From Phenylobacterium sp. Root1290 (GTDB taxonomy: Bacteria > Pseudomonadota > Alphaproteobacteria > Caulobacterales > Caulobacteraceae), in contig NZ_LMEE01000004.1 in the NCBI RefSeq assembly GCF_001425305.1, positions 124,001-188,000 on the forward strand: DNA of 64,000 bases, read 5' to 3'. Both the position numbers and the translations under genes were made by a program. Positions 56,865 through 64,000 of this stretch are shown in pieces. Below the pieces are notes generated by a model that saw nothing but the letters and a program-made list of their open reading frames with translations, ran no database searches and was not told the DNA's origin. How positions within the stretch are numbered: the first letter of the stretch is position 1; every line of letters starts with the position of its first letter.

Positions 56865-59800
56865 ATGTTCAGTCGCTCATTCGGCGCGTCGCACGCCGTT
56901 CTCATCGCCTTGACCGCGGCGGCGGCGCCGCAGGTCGCAGCGGCCCAGGCGACCAATGACTTCGATATCGTCGCAGGTCCCCTTAGTCAGGCGCTGGAGA
57001 GCTGGTCGCGCCAGAGCCGGCGGCAGATCCTTTATTCCGCCGAAATCGTACGGGGTCGAGCCGCCCCGGCGGTGCAGGGGCGACTGACGCCCGACGAGGC
57101 CCTGGCCAGGCTGCTGACCGGTTCAGGATTGGTGGCCGAGCGCACGCCCCGCGGTTCGGTCGTGCTGCGCAAGGCGCCGGTCCGCAAAGGTCAGGGCGGT
57201 CAGGGCGTCGACGTCACGGCCGCCCTTCCCGCCTCGGCGTCCGCGCTCTCCGCGCCCGCGCCAGCGCCGGCGCGTCCGGCCGAGGAGATCGCCGAGGTCG
57301 TCGTCACCGGAAGTCATCTACGAGGGGTCAAGGAAGGTCCCTCCCAGGTGGTCGTCCTCGACCGCGAGGCGATCGCCCAGCGAGGGTTTGCGACGCTCGA
57401 CGAGACCCTGGCGAGCCTGCCGCAGAACTTCGGCGGCGAGAGCACCCCGACCACCCTCCTCGCCGGAGCCGACGGCCTGGGGACCAACAGCCTGGCCGCC
57501 AGCGGCGTCAATCTGCGCGGCCTGGGCGCCGACGCCACGCTCGTCCTCGTCGACGGGCGGCGGATGGCCGGCACCGGCTCGAAGGGCGATTTCGCCGATC
57601 TGTCGGCCATTCCGATGGTCGCGGTGGAACGGGTGGAAGTGCTGATGGACGGCGCCTCGGCCCTCTACGGTTCAGACGCCGTCGGCGGGGTGGTCAACAT
57701 TCGGCTGCGCCGCGACCTCGAGGGCGCCGAGACCCGGCTGCGATACGCGAGCGCTTCTGGGCACGAGGCGCCGGAGCTGCAGGTCTCGCAGTCGCTCGGC
57801 GCCGTCTGGTCGACGGGCCGCGCCCTGCTGGCCTACGAGCATCACCAGCGCGAGAACCTGCCAGCCGCCGCGCGGAGCTACGCCGCCACCGCCGACCTGC
57901 GCGCCTTGGGCGGCCGCGATCATCGCATCTTCTACGGCGCCCCCGGCAACGTGGTTCGCCTGGACGCTGCGACCTCGACCTATACGCCCCTCTACGCCAT
58001 CCGCCCCAACGGCCAGGCCGCGACGACCCCGGCCGAACTCGTGGCCGGCCAGGTCAATCTGGAGAACCAGCGGCGCGACATCGACCTTCTGCCGCAAGAC
58101 CAGCGTGACAGCGTCTACGCCTATTTCGCCCAGTCGCTGGGCCCGAAGTTCGAGCTCGGCGCGGATGCCCGCTACACGCGCCGAAGCTTCACGTTCGCCA
58201 GCTTGCCGGCCACCGGCGTCCTGACCATTCGGCCGAACAATCCGCACTATGTGCCGCTGCCTGGTCTCTCGGCCCAGCAGATCGCCTACGGCTATGGCGA
58301 TGATCTTGGTCCCGTGGTCAGTTCGGGGGTCGCTGAGAGCCTCGGCGCCAGCCTCAGCCTCGCGGCCGAACTGCCCGCCGATTGGCGGCTGGAGACCTAT
58401 GGCGCCTTTGCGCAGGAGGTGGGCTCGCGTCGCTACAGCAACACCCTCAACACCCGGTTCTTGAACGAGGCGCTGGGCGCCAGCGTCGATGATCCCGCCA
58501 CCGCCTACAGTGCGGCCAGGGACGGCTACTTCAACCCTTACGGCTCGGGGGCCGCCAACAGCCGCGCAGTTCTCGATTTCATCGGCTCGGGCTTCACGCA
58601 GCAGACCAATCGCAGTAGGGTGACGACGCTGTCGGCTCAAGCGGACGGCACGCTGTTTCAGACCGCCGCCGGCGCGGCCAAGCTCGCCGTCGGCCTGCAA
58701 TGGCGCCAGGAGACCTTCGATCAGAAGTCCCTGGCCTGGACGTCGACGCCCTCTCCCCGCGGCTCCAGCAAGCCCCAGTCGCAGCGTCAGGTCGCCGCCG
58801 CCTACGCCGAGTTGCGCGCGCCGCTGTTTGGTCCGGGCAACGCCCGGCCGGGCCTGCGCCGCCTGGACCTCTCCCTGGCCGGGCGCCTTGAACAGTATGA
58901 CGATGTCGGATCGACCGCTGATCCGAAGCTTGGCGTCATCTGGTCGCCCGTGAACGACCTCACGGTGAGGCTGAGCTACGGGACCAGCTTCCGCGCGCCG
59001 ACCTTGGTGGAGGTCGGCGAAGCCGGAAGCATCGGCGCCAGTTTCCTACGCCGCGGCGCGGACCGCACGCTCTCGGTTATACTCTATGGCGGCAATACGG
59101 AGCTCAAACCCGAGACCGCCACGTCCTGGTCTTCAAGCCTTGAGTATCGCCCCAGCCAATGGCCTGGCCTGCGCCTCAGCGCGAACTGGTTCGACACGCG
59201 TTTCGACCAGCGTATCGCGCGCCCGGCGCTTGAGCACGTCAACACCGCCCTTAGCGACCCGGCCTTCGCCCCGTTTATACAGTTCGTCAGCCCGGCCTCG
59301 AGCGCCGACCTGGCGCTGATCAACGCCCTGATCAGCGACCCGACCTTCGCCTTTCCAGGGGCTTTCCCCGCCGAGGCCTACGGCGCGATCGTCGATGCGC
59401 GCTACGTCAACACCGCCTCGACCCATGTAAGCGGCTACGACATCAGCGGCGACTACAGCTTCGAACGCGGCGCGGACCGCTATAGCGCTTCCCTCAGCGC
59501 GACCTTCATCTCCCGGTTCGAGCAGACCCTGACCCCCGCCGCGCGGGCGGTCTCGATGCTCAACCTTCCGGGCGAGCCGGTCGATCTGCGCGCCCGAGCC
59601 AACCTGGATTGGGCGCGCGGCGCCTGGGGGGCCAGCGCCAGCGCCAACTATGTCGACGGATATGACGACGGCGAGGGCGGCAGGATCAGCTCTTGGACCA
59701 CGCTGGATCTGCAAGCGCGTTGGGCGTCCGACAGCCGGCAAGCGGCTTGGCGCGGTGTGAGCGCCTCGCTTGGAATCCGCAACGTCTTCGACACCGACCC

Positions 59801-59897
59801 ACCCTTCTACGACTCGGTCCAGGGCGTGGGGTTCGACGCCGCCAACGCCGGCCCCATGGGCCGCGTCGTCTCCCTTCAGCTCGCCAAGATCTGGTAG
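56865..59897 (+). CDS. TonB-dependent receptor with STN signalling domain (lasso peptide uptake candidate)
   Basis: A 1,010-aa outer-membrane receptor. It has a signal peptide (residues about 1-30), an STN domain (about 35-105, FDIVAGPLSQALESWSRQSRRQILYS), a Pro/Ala linker, a plug domain (EIAEVVVTGSHLRG, LRGLGADATLVLVDGRRMAG, VERVEVLMDGASALYGSDAVGGVVNI) and a large beta-barrel ending in an aromatic-terminated strand (VVSLQLAKIW). GAGGGG precedes ATG 56865. Receptors next to lasso isopeptidases are thought to import the threaded peptide; the STN domain implies ligand-induced signalling to FecR and the sigma factor. Confidence 0.94.
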   Translation: MFSRSFGASHAVLIALTAAAAPQVAAAQATNDFDIVAGPLSQALESWSRQSRRQILYSAEIVRGRAAPAVQGRLTPDEALARLLTGSGLVAERTPRGSVVLRKAPVRKGQGGQGVDVTAALPASASALSAPAPAPARPAEEIAEVVVTGSHLRGVKEGPSQVVVLDREAIAQRGFATLDETLASLPQNFGGESTPTTLLAGADGLGTNSLAASGVNLRGLGADATLVLVDGRRMAGTGSKGDFADLSAIPMVAVERVEVLMDGASALYGSDAVGGVVNIRLRRDLEGAETRLRYASASGHEAPELQVSQSLGAVWSTGRALLAYEHHQRENLPAAARSYAATADLRALGGRDHRIFYGAPGNVVRLDAATSTYTPLYAIRPNGQAATTPAELVAGQVNLENQRRDIDLLPQDQRDSVYAYFAQSLGPKFELGADARYTRRSFTFASLPATGVLTIRPNNPHYVPLPGLSAQQIAYGYGDDLGPVVSSGVAESLGASLSLAAELPADWRLETYGAFAQEVGSRRYSNTLNTRFLNEALGASVDDPATAYSAARDGYFNPYGSGAANSRAVLDFIGSGFTQQTNRSRVTTLSAQADGTLFQTAAGAAKLAVGLQWRQETFDQKSLAWTSTPSPRGSSKPQSQRQVAAAYAELRAPLFGPGNARPGLRRLDLSLAGRLEQYDDVGSTADPKLGVIWSPVNDLTVRLSYGTSFRAPTLVEVGEAGSIGASFLRRGADRTLSVILYGGNTELKPETATSWSSSLEYRPSQWPGLRLSANWFDTRFDQRIARPALEHVNTALSDPAFAPFIQFVSPASSADLALINALISDPTFAFPGAFPAEAYGAIVDARYVNTASTHVSGYDISGDYSFERGADRYSASLSATFISRFEQTLTPAARAVSMLNLPGEPVDLRARANLDWARGAWGASASANYVDGYDDGEGGRISSWTTLDLQARWASDSRQAAWRGVSASLGIRNVFDTDPPFYDSVQGVGFDAANAGPMGRVVSLQLAKIW

Positions 59898-59918
59898 AGC
59901 GGCGACGCGAGACGCCTC

Positions 59919-62393
59919 ATGCGCGTGATCCTGATCGTGGCCGCCTGGCTGGTCGCGCTCGCCCCGCTGTCGGCGGTCCCTGCGGCCGCCAGATCGCTGG
60001 CGGTGGACGACCTGCTCAATCTTGAAGAGCTCGGCCAGGTTTCGATCGCGCCTGGCGAGCGATGGATGGTGGCCGAGGTCCGCGGCCCCTATGCGGCCGC
60101 GGCGAGCTTCCAGGGCGACTACTATGGCCGGCTGGCGACCAGCCGGCTCTACAGGGTCAATCTTGATCGACCTGGCCCGGCGGAGCTTTTGCTTGGCGCA
60201 GGCGGGGGTTATGTCGCCGGCCCGATCGCGCCCGACGGGCGAGCGATGGTGGTCTATCGGCTTTCGGAGGCCGAAGGCTGGCGCGGCGGCGTGCTCAACC
60301 TTGCCGACAGGTCGGTGCGCTGGCTCGAGGGCGCGCCCGACTACGGGGTTCTGGGCCGCACGGCGCAGTGGCGATCGTCTGCCGAGGTCGTATTTATCCG
60401 CAGGCGCGGCGCAAACCTGCCCGTCAGGCTGCGGCTCGGCTGGAACGCCATGGCCCAACTGCCTGAGCTCTGGCGGCGCGCCGACCGCGGCGAGGCGGCC
60501 GTCAGCGTCGCCGGCAGCGGCCGCTTCTCCGACATGCGCCCCAGTCTTCCGACCTCTGAACTGGTCGTCTTCAACGCTCGAACAGGAGCCGAAAAGATCC
60601 TGGCGCGCGACGCCTTTGTGGATCTGGAGATCTCTCCCGATGGCCGCCATGTCGCAGCGCTTGTGGCCGGGCGTCTCGCCGCGCCTTCGACGCCGGGGCC
60701 GTTGCGGTCGGGCGAGACCCTTCAGCGCCACACGCTGCAGGTGATCGACCTGGAGCGGGGCGGGATTTCCCGGCCGCTGGCCGGGGCCGACATCCTGCCT
60801 GGCCTCTTGGCCTGGTCCCCGGTTCACAACATCGTTCTGATCTTCTCCCGTCGGCCCGATCAGCCGTGGCGCGAAGGGGCGCTAGCGCAGATCGACGCCG
60901 CCACTGGCCGCGGCCAGACGGCGCCTGCCGGCGGCCTTGCGCCCGAGGTCTCAATCGGCGCCGACGGCACGGTGAGCGTGCGCGCCGGCTGGCTGGGACG
61001 CGATCCGGTAATTCTGGCCCGTGATCGAGGGGCCAGGCGAGCCGATTGGTACGCCCTGCATGCGGACGGACCCCGCAATCTGACCGCGCTGGCGCCCGCC
61101 CCCCCGAGCCGGATCGTTGCGAGTACGCATCGCGGACTGCTGCTGGACGCCGCCGACGGCGTCTGGTCGATCGACACGCGGGGCCGCGCCGTCAGGCTGG
61201 CGGTCGGCGAAGGTTGGGTAAGCGCCGAGCCGCCGCAGCCGGCCATGCGGCTCTCGCTGAACGCCCCGCCCGCCCGTGACTGGACCGCGCTGCTTAAGGC
61301 CGGGCCAGGCGCTCGATTAATGAGGGCCGGGCCCGCGGGCCAAGCTGCGCCCGACCACCTCCCGGCCGGCCGCCTGATCGCGCTGGGCGCGGCCAGCAGC
61401 GCCGTCCTGCAGGTGGACGAGCAGGGTGTTGGGCGCCTGCAGGTCAAAGGGATCGGCGGCGCGGCCAGCGCCCTGACGCTCAACGCCGCCCTTGCCGATA
61501 TCACGCCGGCTCGGGTCGCGCGGCTCGATGCGCCAGGCGGCGTCGCCCACTGGCTCTATCTGCCGCCGACCTCCGGTTCTGATCAGGCAAAGCCGCCGGG
61601 CGCCGTGCAAAAACCCAGCGGCGGCTGGCCGATGGTGGTCGTCGCCTATCCCGGCGCGATCTACCGCGAACCTCCGAGCAAGTACGCCCCAGGCGCGCTT
61701 ACCTTTTACACCAACCCGCAGCTGCTCGCGGCGCAGGGCTATGCGGTCCTGGTCCCAAGCCTGCCGCGGGCTTCGACGACAGAGCCGATGCAGGGGCTGA
61801 CGGCGCAGATTCTGGCGGCGGCGAACCTGGCGACGGCGAGCGGCGAGATTGATCGCGACCGGGTCGCGCTCTGGGGTCACAGCTTCGGCGGCTATGCCGC
61901 CATGGCGGCCGCCACTGAGACCCAGCGCTTCAAAGCCGTCATCGCCTCCGCCGGCATCTCGGACCTGGCGAACTATTGGGGCGCCATCGCCCCGGATTTC
62001 GCCGTTAGTCCCGAACTTGGCGCGGCGTCCGACTGGGGTCAGGGCTGGGTCGAGAAGAACGCCGGCATGGGCGGTCCGCCGTGGACCGCGCGCGAGCGCT
62101 ACGCGCGCAACAGCCCCTTCACCTATGCCGACCAGATTGAGACGCCGATGTTGTTGATCCAGGGCGATCAGGACTCCATCGGTCTTGGTCAGGCCCAGGC
62201 GCTGTTCAGCGCGCTCCATCGCCAGGACAAGCCCGCAGTGCTGGCGACCTATTGGGGCGAAAGCCACGTGATCACCAGCCCTGGCAACGTTCGAGACATG
62301 TACGCGCGCGTGTTTGCATTTCTCGCCCAGACGCTCGCACCTAGCCAAGACCACGCAGACGGCGGGTCCAGGACCGCGCCCAGGCCTCTATGA
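59919..62393 (+). CDS. Lasso peptide isopeptidase (AtxE-like, S9 prolyl oligopeptidase fold)
   Basis: An 824-aa exported serine hydrolase with a signal peptide (VILIVAAWLVALAPLSAVPAAA), an N-terminal beta-propeller-like region and a C-terminal alpha/beta-hydrolase domain. The nucleophile Ser lies in LWGHSFGGYAAMA (about 655), Asp in IQGDQDSIGLGQ (about 750) and His in GESHVITSPG (about 782). Such enzymes cleave the isopeptide bond of imported lasso peptides and linearise them. Assignment rests on the receptor/ECF/FecR context and the convergent lasso cyclase; a general dipeptidyl peptidase is the alternative. It overlaps the cyclase 3' end by 53 bases on the opposite strand. Confidence 0.88.
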   Translation: MRVILIVAAWLVALAPLSAVPAAARSLAVDDLLNLEELGQVSIAPGERWMVAEVRGPYAAAASFQGDYYGRLATSRLYRVNLDRPGPAELLLGAGGGYVAGPIAPDGRAMVVYRLSEAEGWRGGVLNLADRSVRWLEGAPDYGVLGRTAQWRSSAEVVFIRRRGANLPVRLRLGWNAMAQLPELWRRADRGEAAVSVAGSGRFSDMRPSLPTSELVVFNARTGAEKILARDAFVDLEISPDGRHVAALVAGRLAAPSTPGPLRSGETLQRHTLQVIDLERGGISRPLAGADILPGLLAWSPVHNIVLIFSRRPDQPWREGALAQIDAATGRGQTAPAGGLAPEVSIGADGTVSVRAGWLGRDPVILARDRGARRADWYALHADGPRNLTALAPAPPSRIVASTHRGLLLDAADGVWSIDTRGRAVRLAVGEGWVSAEPPQPAMRLSLNAPPARDWTALLKAGPGARLMRAGPAGQAAPDHLPAGRLIALGAASSAVLQVDEQGVGRLQVKGIGGAASALTLNAALADITPARVARLDAPGGVAHWLYLPPTSGSDQAKPPGAVQKPSGGWPMVVVAYPGAIYREPPSKYAPGALTFYTNPQLLAAQGYAVLVPSLPRASTTEPMQGLTAQILAAANLATASGEIDRDRVALWGHSFGGYAAMAAATETQRFKAVIASAGISDLANYWGAIAPDFAVSPELGAASDWGQGWVEKNAGMGGPPWTARERYARNSPFTYADQIETPMLLIQGDQDSIGLGQAQALFSALHRQDKPAVLATYWGESHVITSPGNVRDMYARVFAFLAQTLAPSQDHADGGSRTAPRPL

Positions 62394-64000
62394 TCACGGC
62401 GTGCAGGATCTGCCCCGCGCCGCCCGCCCACATCAGGTGCTCGCTGGTCAGCTGCGCTTCCAGACGACGGCGATCGAGCACCCGCGCCTGCGCCAGCTCT
62501 CCGTCGAGGAGATAGGGGCGCAGGAAATCCAGGCGCCCAGCGAGTGCGCGGCCAAAGTGCGCGGTGGCGTCGCCCTTGCCGTGCCTTTGGGCGACCTCCG
62601 GTGCCAACCATGCGCTGAACGCGGTCCGCGCGTAGGCGCGGTCGCGGCCGCCCCGCGTCAACTCGGCCGCCGGCAGACGCAGGCAGTGCTCGACGATCGG
62701 CCGGCTAAGCAGCGGGTGGCGAAAGTCGGCTGCGGCGGCGCGGCGCGAGGGGCCGGCGAAGGCCAGGGATTGGCCAACGCCCTCCACCTGGAGGCGTTTG
62801 GCCGGCGCCGGGCGGCGCCGGTCCCAGGCCCCGGCCCCGGCCCCGGCCCCGGCCCCGGCGGAGAGATTGGCGCGAAGAGCGGTTGCAAGCAGCGACCACA
62901 CCGAGCGTCGGGTCCAGCGCGCCAGGTCGGGGAGGACAGGGCCGGCCATCCCCGCCAGGCCGCTCGCGCGCAGGTGGTCGACGGCGATCAGAGCGCTAGG
63001 CATCTGGTAGAAGACGGTGTCGCCTCCCTTGCCGGTGAGGAGCACTTCTGCGCCCCACGCTTGGCACTGCTCGGCGACGTCGCCGTCATAGCCGCTGTCC
63101 AGCCCCCAGACGCCTGGGCGCCAGCCGCTTGAGACCGCAGCCAGGCTCGGCTCGTCCAGAGTGACCTGTGGCTTTCGCCGCTCGATCAGGGGCAGGCCCG
63201 CCGCCTGCGCCACCCTGCGCGCGAAGGCCCGCTCATCGCCTTCGGCTTCGAGCGTGTGATAGTTGAGGAGGATCGCCTCGCGGGCGCCCCGCCCGCGACC
63301 GAGCGCGGCGGCGACGACGGCGGAGTCGAACCCGCCGGAGGTCTCGACGAGCACCCGCCGCCCCATTGTCATCTGCCCGATGCAGGTCTCCACCAACTGC
63401 GGCAGGGTTACATCGTCGCGCACGCTGCCGCTCGCCGCGTCCTGCGGCGTCCAGATCGCCAGATTGCGGCCGTCCGGCCAGTCCAGCACGCCGCCCGGAA
63501 CGGCGTAGGCGCCGATGAGCCCAAGCGGCCCCGCCAGCCGTCCTGGGGAGACCAGCTGTTCTCGCAGGATGCTCCAATCGATTGCGAGCACTGGAGCTAG
63601 TCCCACCAGGAGCCAGTCTGGAGCGCAGCTGGCCACGACCTGGACGCCTTTACGCCCGCAGATGACGGCCTCAAGGTCTCCCATGGGCGCGCGGAACACC
63701 GCCGCCGCACCGGCGGCTGGCGCGTCGATCACCACATAGCCGCCCCAAGCCTGGCGCGAGAGGTCCCGGCAAAGCGTCTCGAAATCTGCGTCGGCCGCCA
63801 GACGCAGCCCCTCTGCTGCGCGCGTGTGGACATCGCCGAGCAGAAGCCTGCCGCCGGGTAGCGGGCGCAGGTTGAGATTACGCGGGGTGGAGAGCGCGAC
63901 GAGGCGCCCCGGCTCATCGATCGCCAGTCGCCAACCAGGCTCCTTGGCCAAGGTGCGGGTGATCCATCCGATCCGCGCAGATATCTCCTTGGCCGGGTCC
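62341..64000 (-). CDS. Lasso cyclase (asparagine-synthetase homologue), N-terminus beyond window
   Basis: The frame is open to the right edge, so the start lies outside; 553 residues are visible. The N-terminal part is a degenerate glutaminase-like domain. The synthetase part has the PPi-loop ILVETSGGFDSAVVAAAL, the second motif VLLTGKGGDTVFYQMPSA and a helical C-terminal region. This is the pattern of lasso cyclases, which adenylate an Asp/Glu side chain and close the macrolactam ring on the N-terminal residue. A (GlyAla) stretch in the middle comes from a hexanucleotide repeat. Convergence with the isopeptidase supports the lasso assignment over ordinary AsnB. The precursor and leader peptidase genes must be sought to the right. 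Confidence 0.87.
   Translation of the reverse strand, partial: DPAKEISARIGWITRTLAKEPGWRLAIDEPGRLVALSTPRNLNLRPLPGGRLLLGDVHTRAAEGLRLAADADFETLCRDLSRQAWGGYVVIDAPAAGAAAVFRAPMGDLEAVICGRKGVQVVASCAPDWLLVGLAPVLAIDWSILREQLVSPGRLAGPLGLIGAYAVPGGVLDWPDGRNLAIWTPQDAASGSVRDDVTLPQLVETCIGQMTMGRRVLVETSGGFDSAVVAAALGRGRGAREAILLNYHTLEAEGDERAFARRVAQAAGLPLIERRKPQVTLDEPSLAAVSSGWRPGVWGLDSGYDGDVAEQCQAWGAEVLLTGKGGDTVFYQMPSALIAVDHLRASGLAGMAGPVLPDLARWTRRSVWSLLATALRANLSAGAGAGAGAGAWDRRRPAPAKRLQVEGVGQSLAFAGPSRRAAAADFRHPLLSRPIVEHCLRLPAAELTRGGRDRAYARTAFSAWLAPEVAQRHGKGDATAHFGRALAGRLDFLRPYLLDGELAQARVLDRRRLEAQLTSEHLMWAGGAGQILHAVIIEAWARSWTRRLRGLG
62828..62859. repeat. GGCCCC hexanucleotide tandem repeat inside the lasso cyclase gene
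   Basis: Five consecutive GGCCCC units (ending GGC) encode an Ala-Gly run (AGAGAGAGAG) in the cyclase. The 6-base period keeps the frame if units are gained or lost, so length variation would be tolerated. Confidence 0.9.

Noticed and set aside
1..64000. CRISPR array, tRNA genes, rRNA genes or intact insertion sequences
   Set aside because: No regularly spaced repeats, cloverleaf-like segments, rRNA-like stretches or transposase motifs were recognised by eye; a covariance or HMM search would be decisive.

Overview
The window is high-GC DNA that reads like an alphaproteobacterium, most likely Caulobacterales (Caulobacter/Phenylobacterium/Brevundimonas-like). The evidence is the set of Ku-linked small stress proteins, several exact matches to the alphaproteobacterial EcfG (general stress) promoter, a DUF3618/holin-X stress operon, and an isopeptidase/TonB-type lasso-peptide locus. 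No rRNA, tRNA, CRISPR array or intact insertion sequence was seen.

Region 1 (1-15,200) looks like a general-stress and DNA-repair neighbourhood. It starts with the tail of a response-regulator receiver protein and holds ku, two Ku-associated small genes, an Mfd-like helicase, a stress-membrane operon (24-aa peptide, amphipathic protein, holin-X, DUF3618), a histidine phosphatase overlapping nnrD, a cysteine hydrolase, small zinc-ribbon proteins, an SRAP/HMCES repair protein and a DUF3606 protein. Three exact GGAAC-N16/17-CGTT promoters and three near matches tie much of it to EcfG.

Region 2 (15,300-25,930) is envelope chemistry: an aberrant cyanophycin-synthetase-like ligase, a GH1/RmlD fusion, galE, a glycosyltransferase/UDP-galactopyranose mutase fusion, an MFS transporter and a hemerythrin protein.

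Region 3 (about 26,450-54,960) is a conjugative element or its remains. Two DNA-binding regulators precede a complete virB1-virB11-virD4 operon with very tight gene overlaps and an LPD7 protein. Defence cargo follows: a fused MNT-HEPN protein, an RloC-like anticodon nuclease, an Eco29kI-like GIY-YIG restriction enzyme, its C5 methylase and an RHH protein. After a histidine kinase and stress genes comes the transfer-initiation module: MOBP relaxase, MobC-like protein, ArdC-type antirestriction protein, DUF736 and a ParB-family protein whose 5' end appears frameshifted. Two exact copies of the IncP/RP4-type nick sequence lie 4,453 bp apart and flank ardC-DUF736-parB. No integrase or replication initiator is visible, so integrated element versus plasmid is unresolved.

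Region 4 (55,221-64,000) is the right-hand part of a lasso-peptide locus: ECF sigma factor, FecR anti-sigma, STN-type TonB receptor and lasso isopeptidase on the + strand, convergent with a lasso cyclase on the - strand that runs off the window. The precursor and leader peptidase should lie just beyond the right edge.
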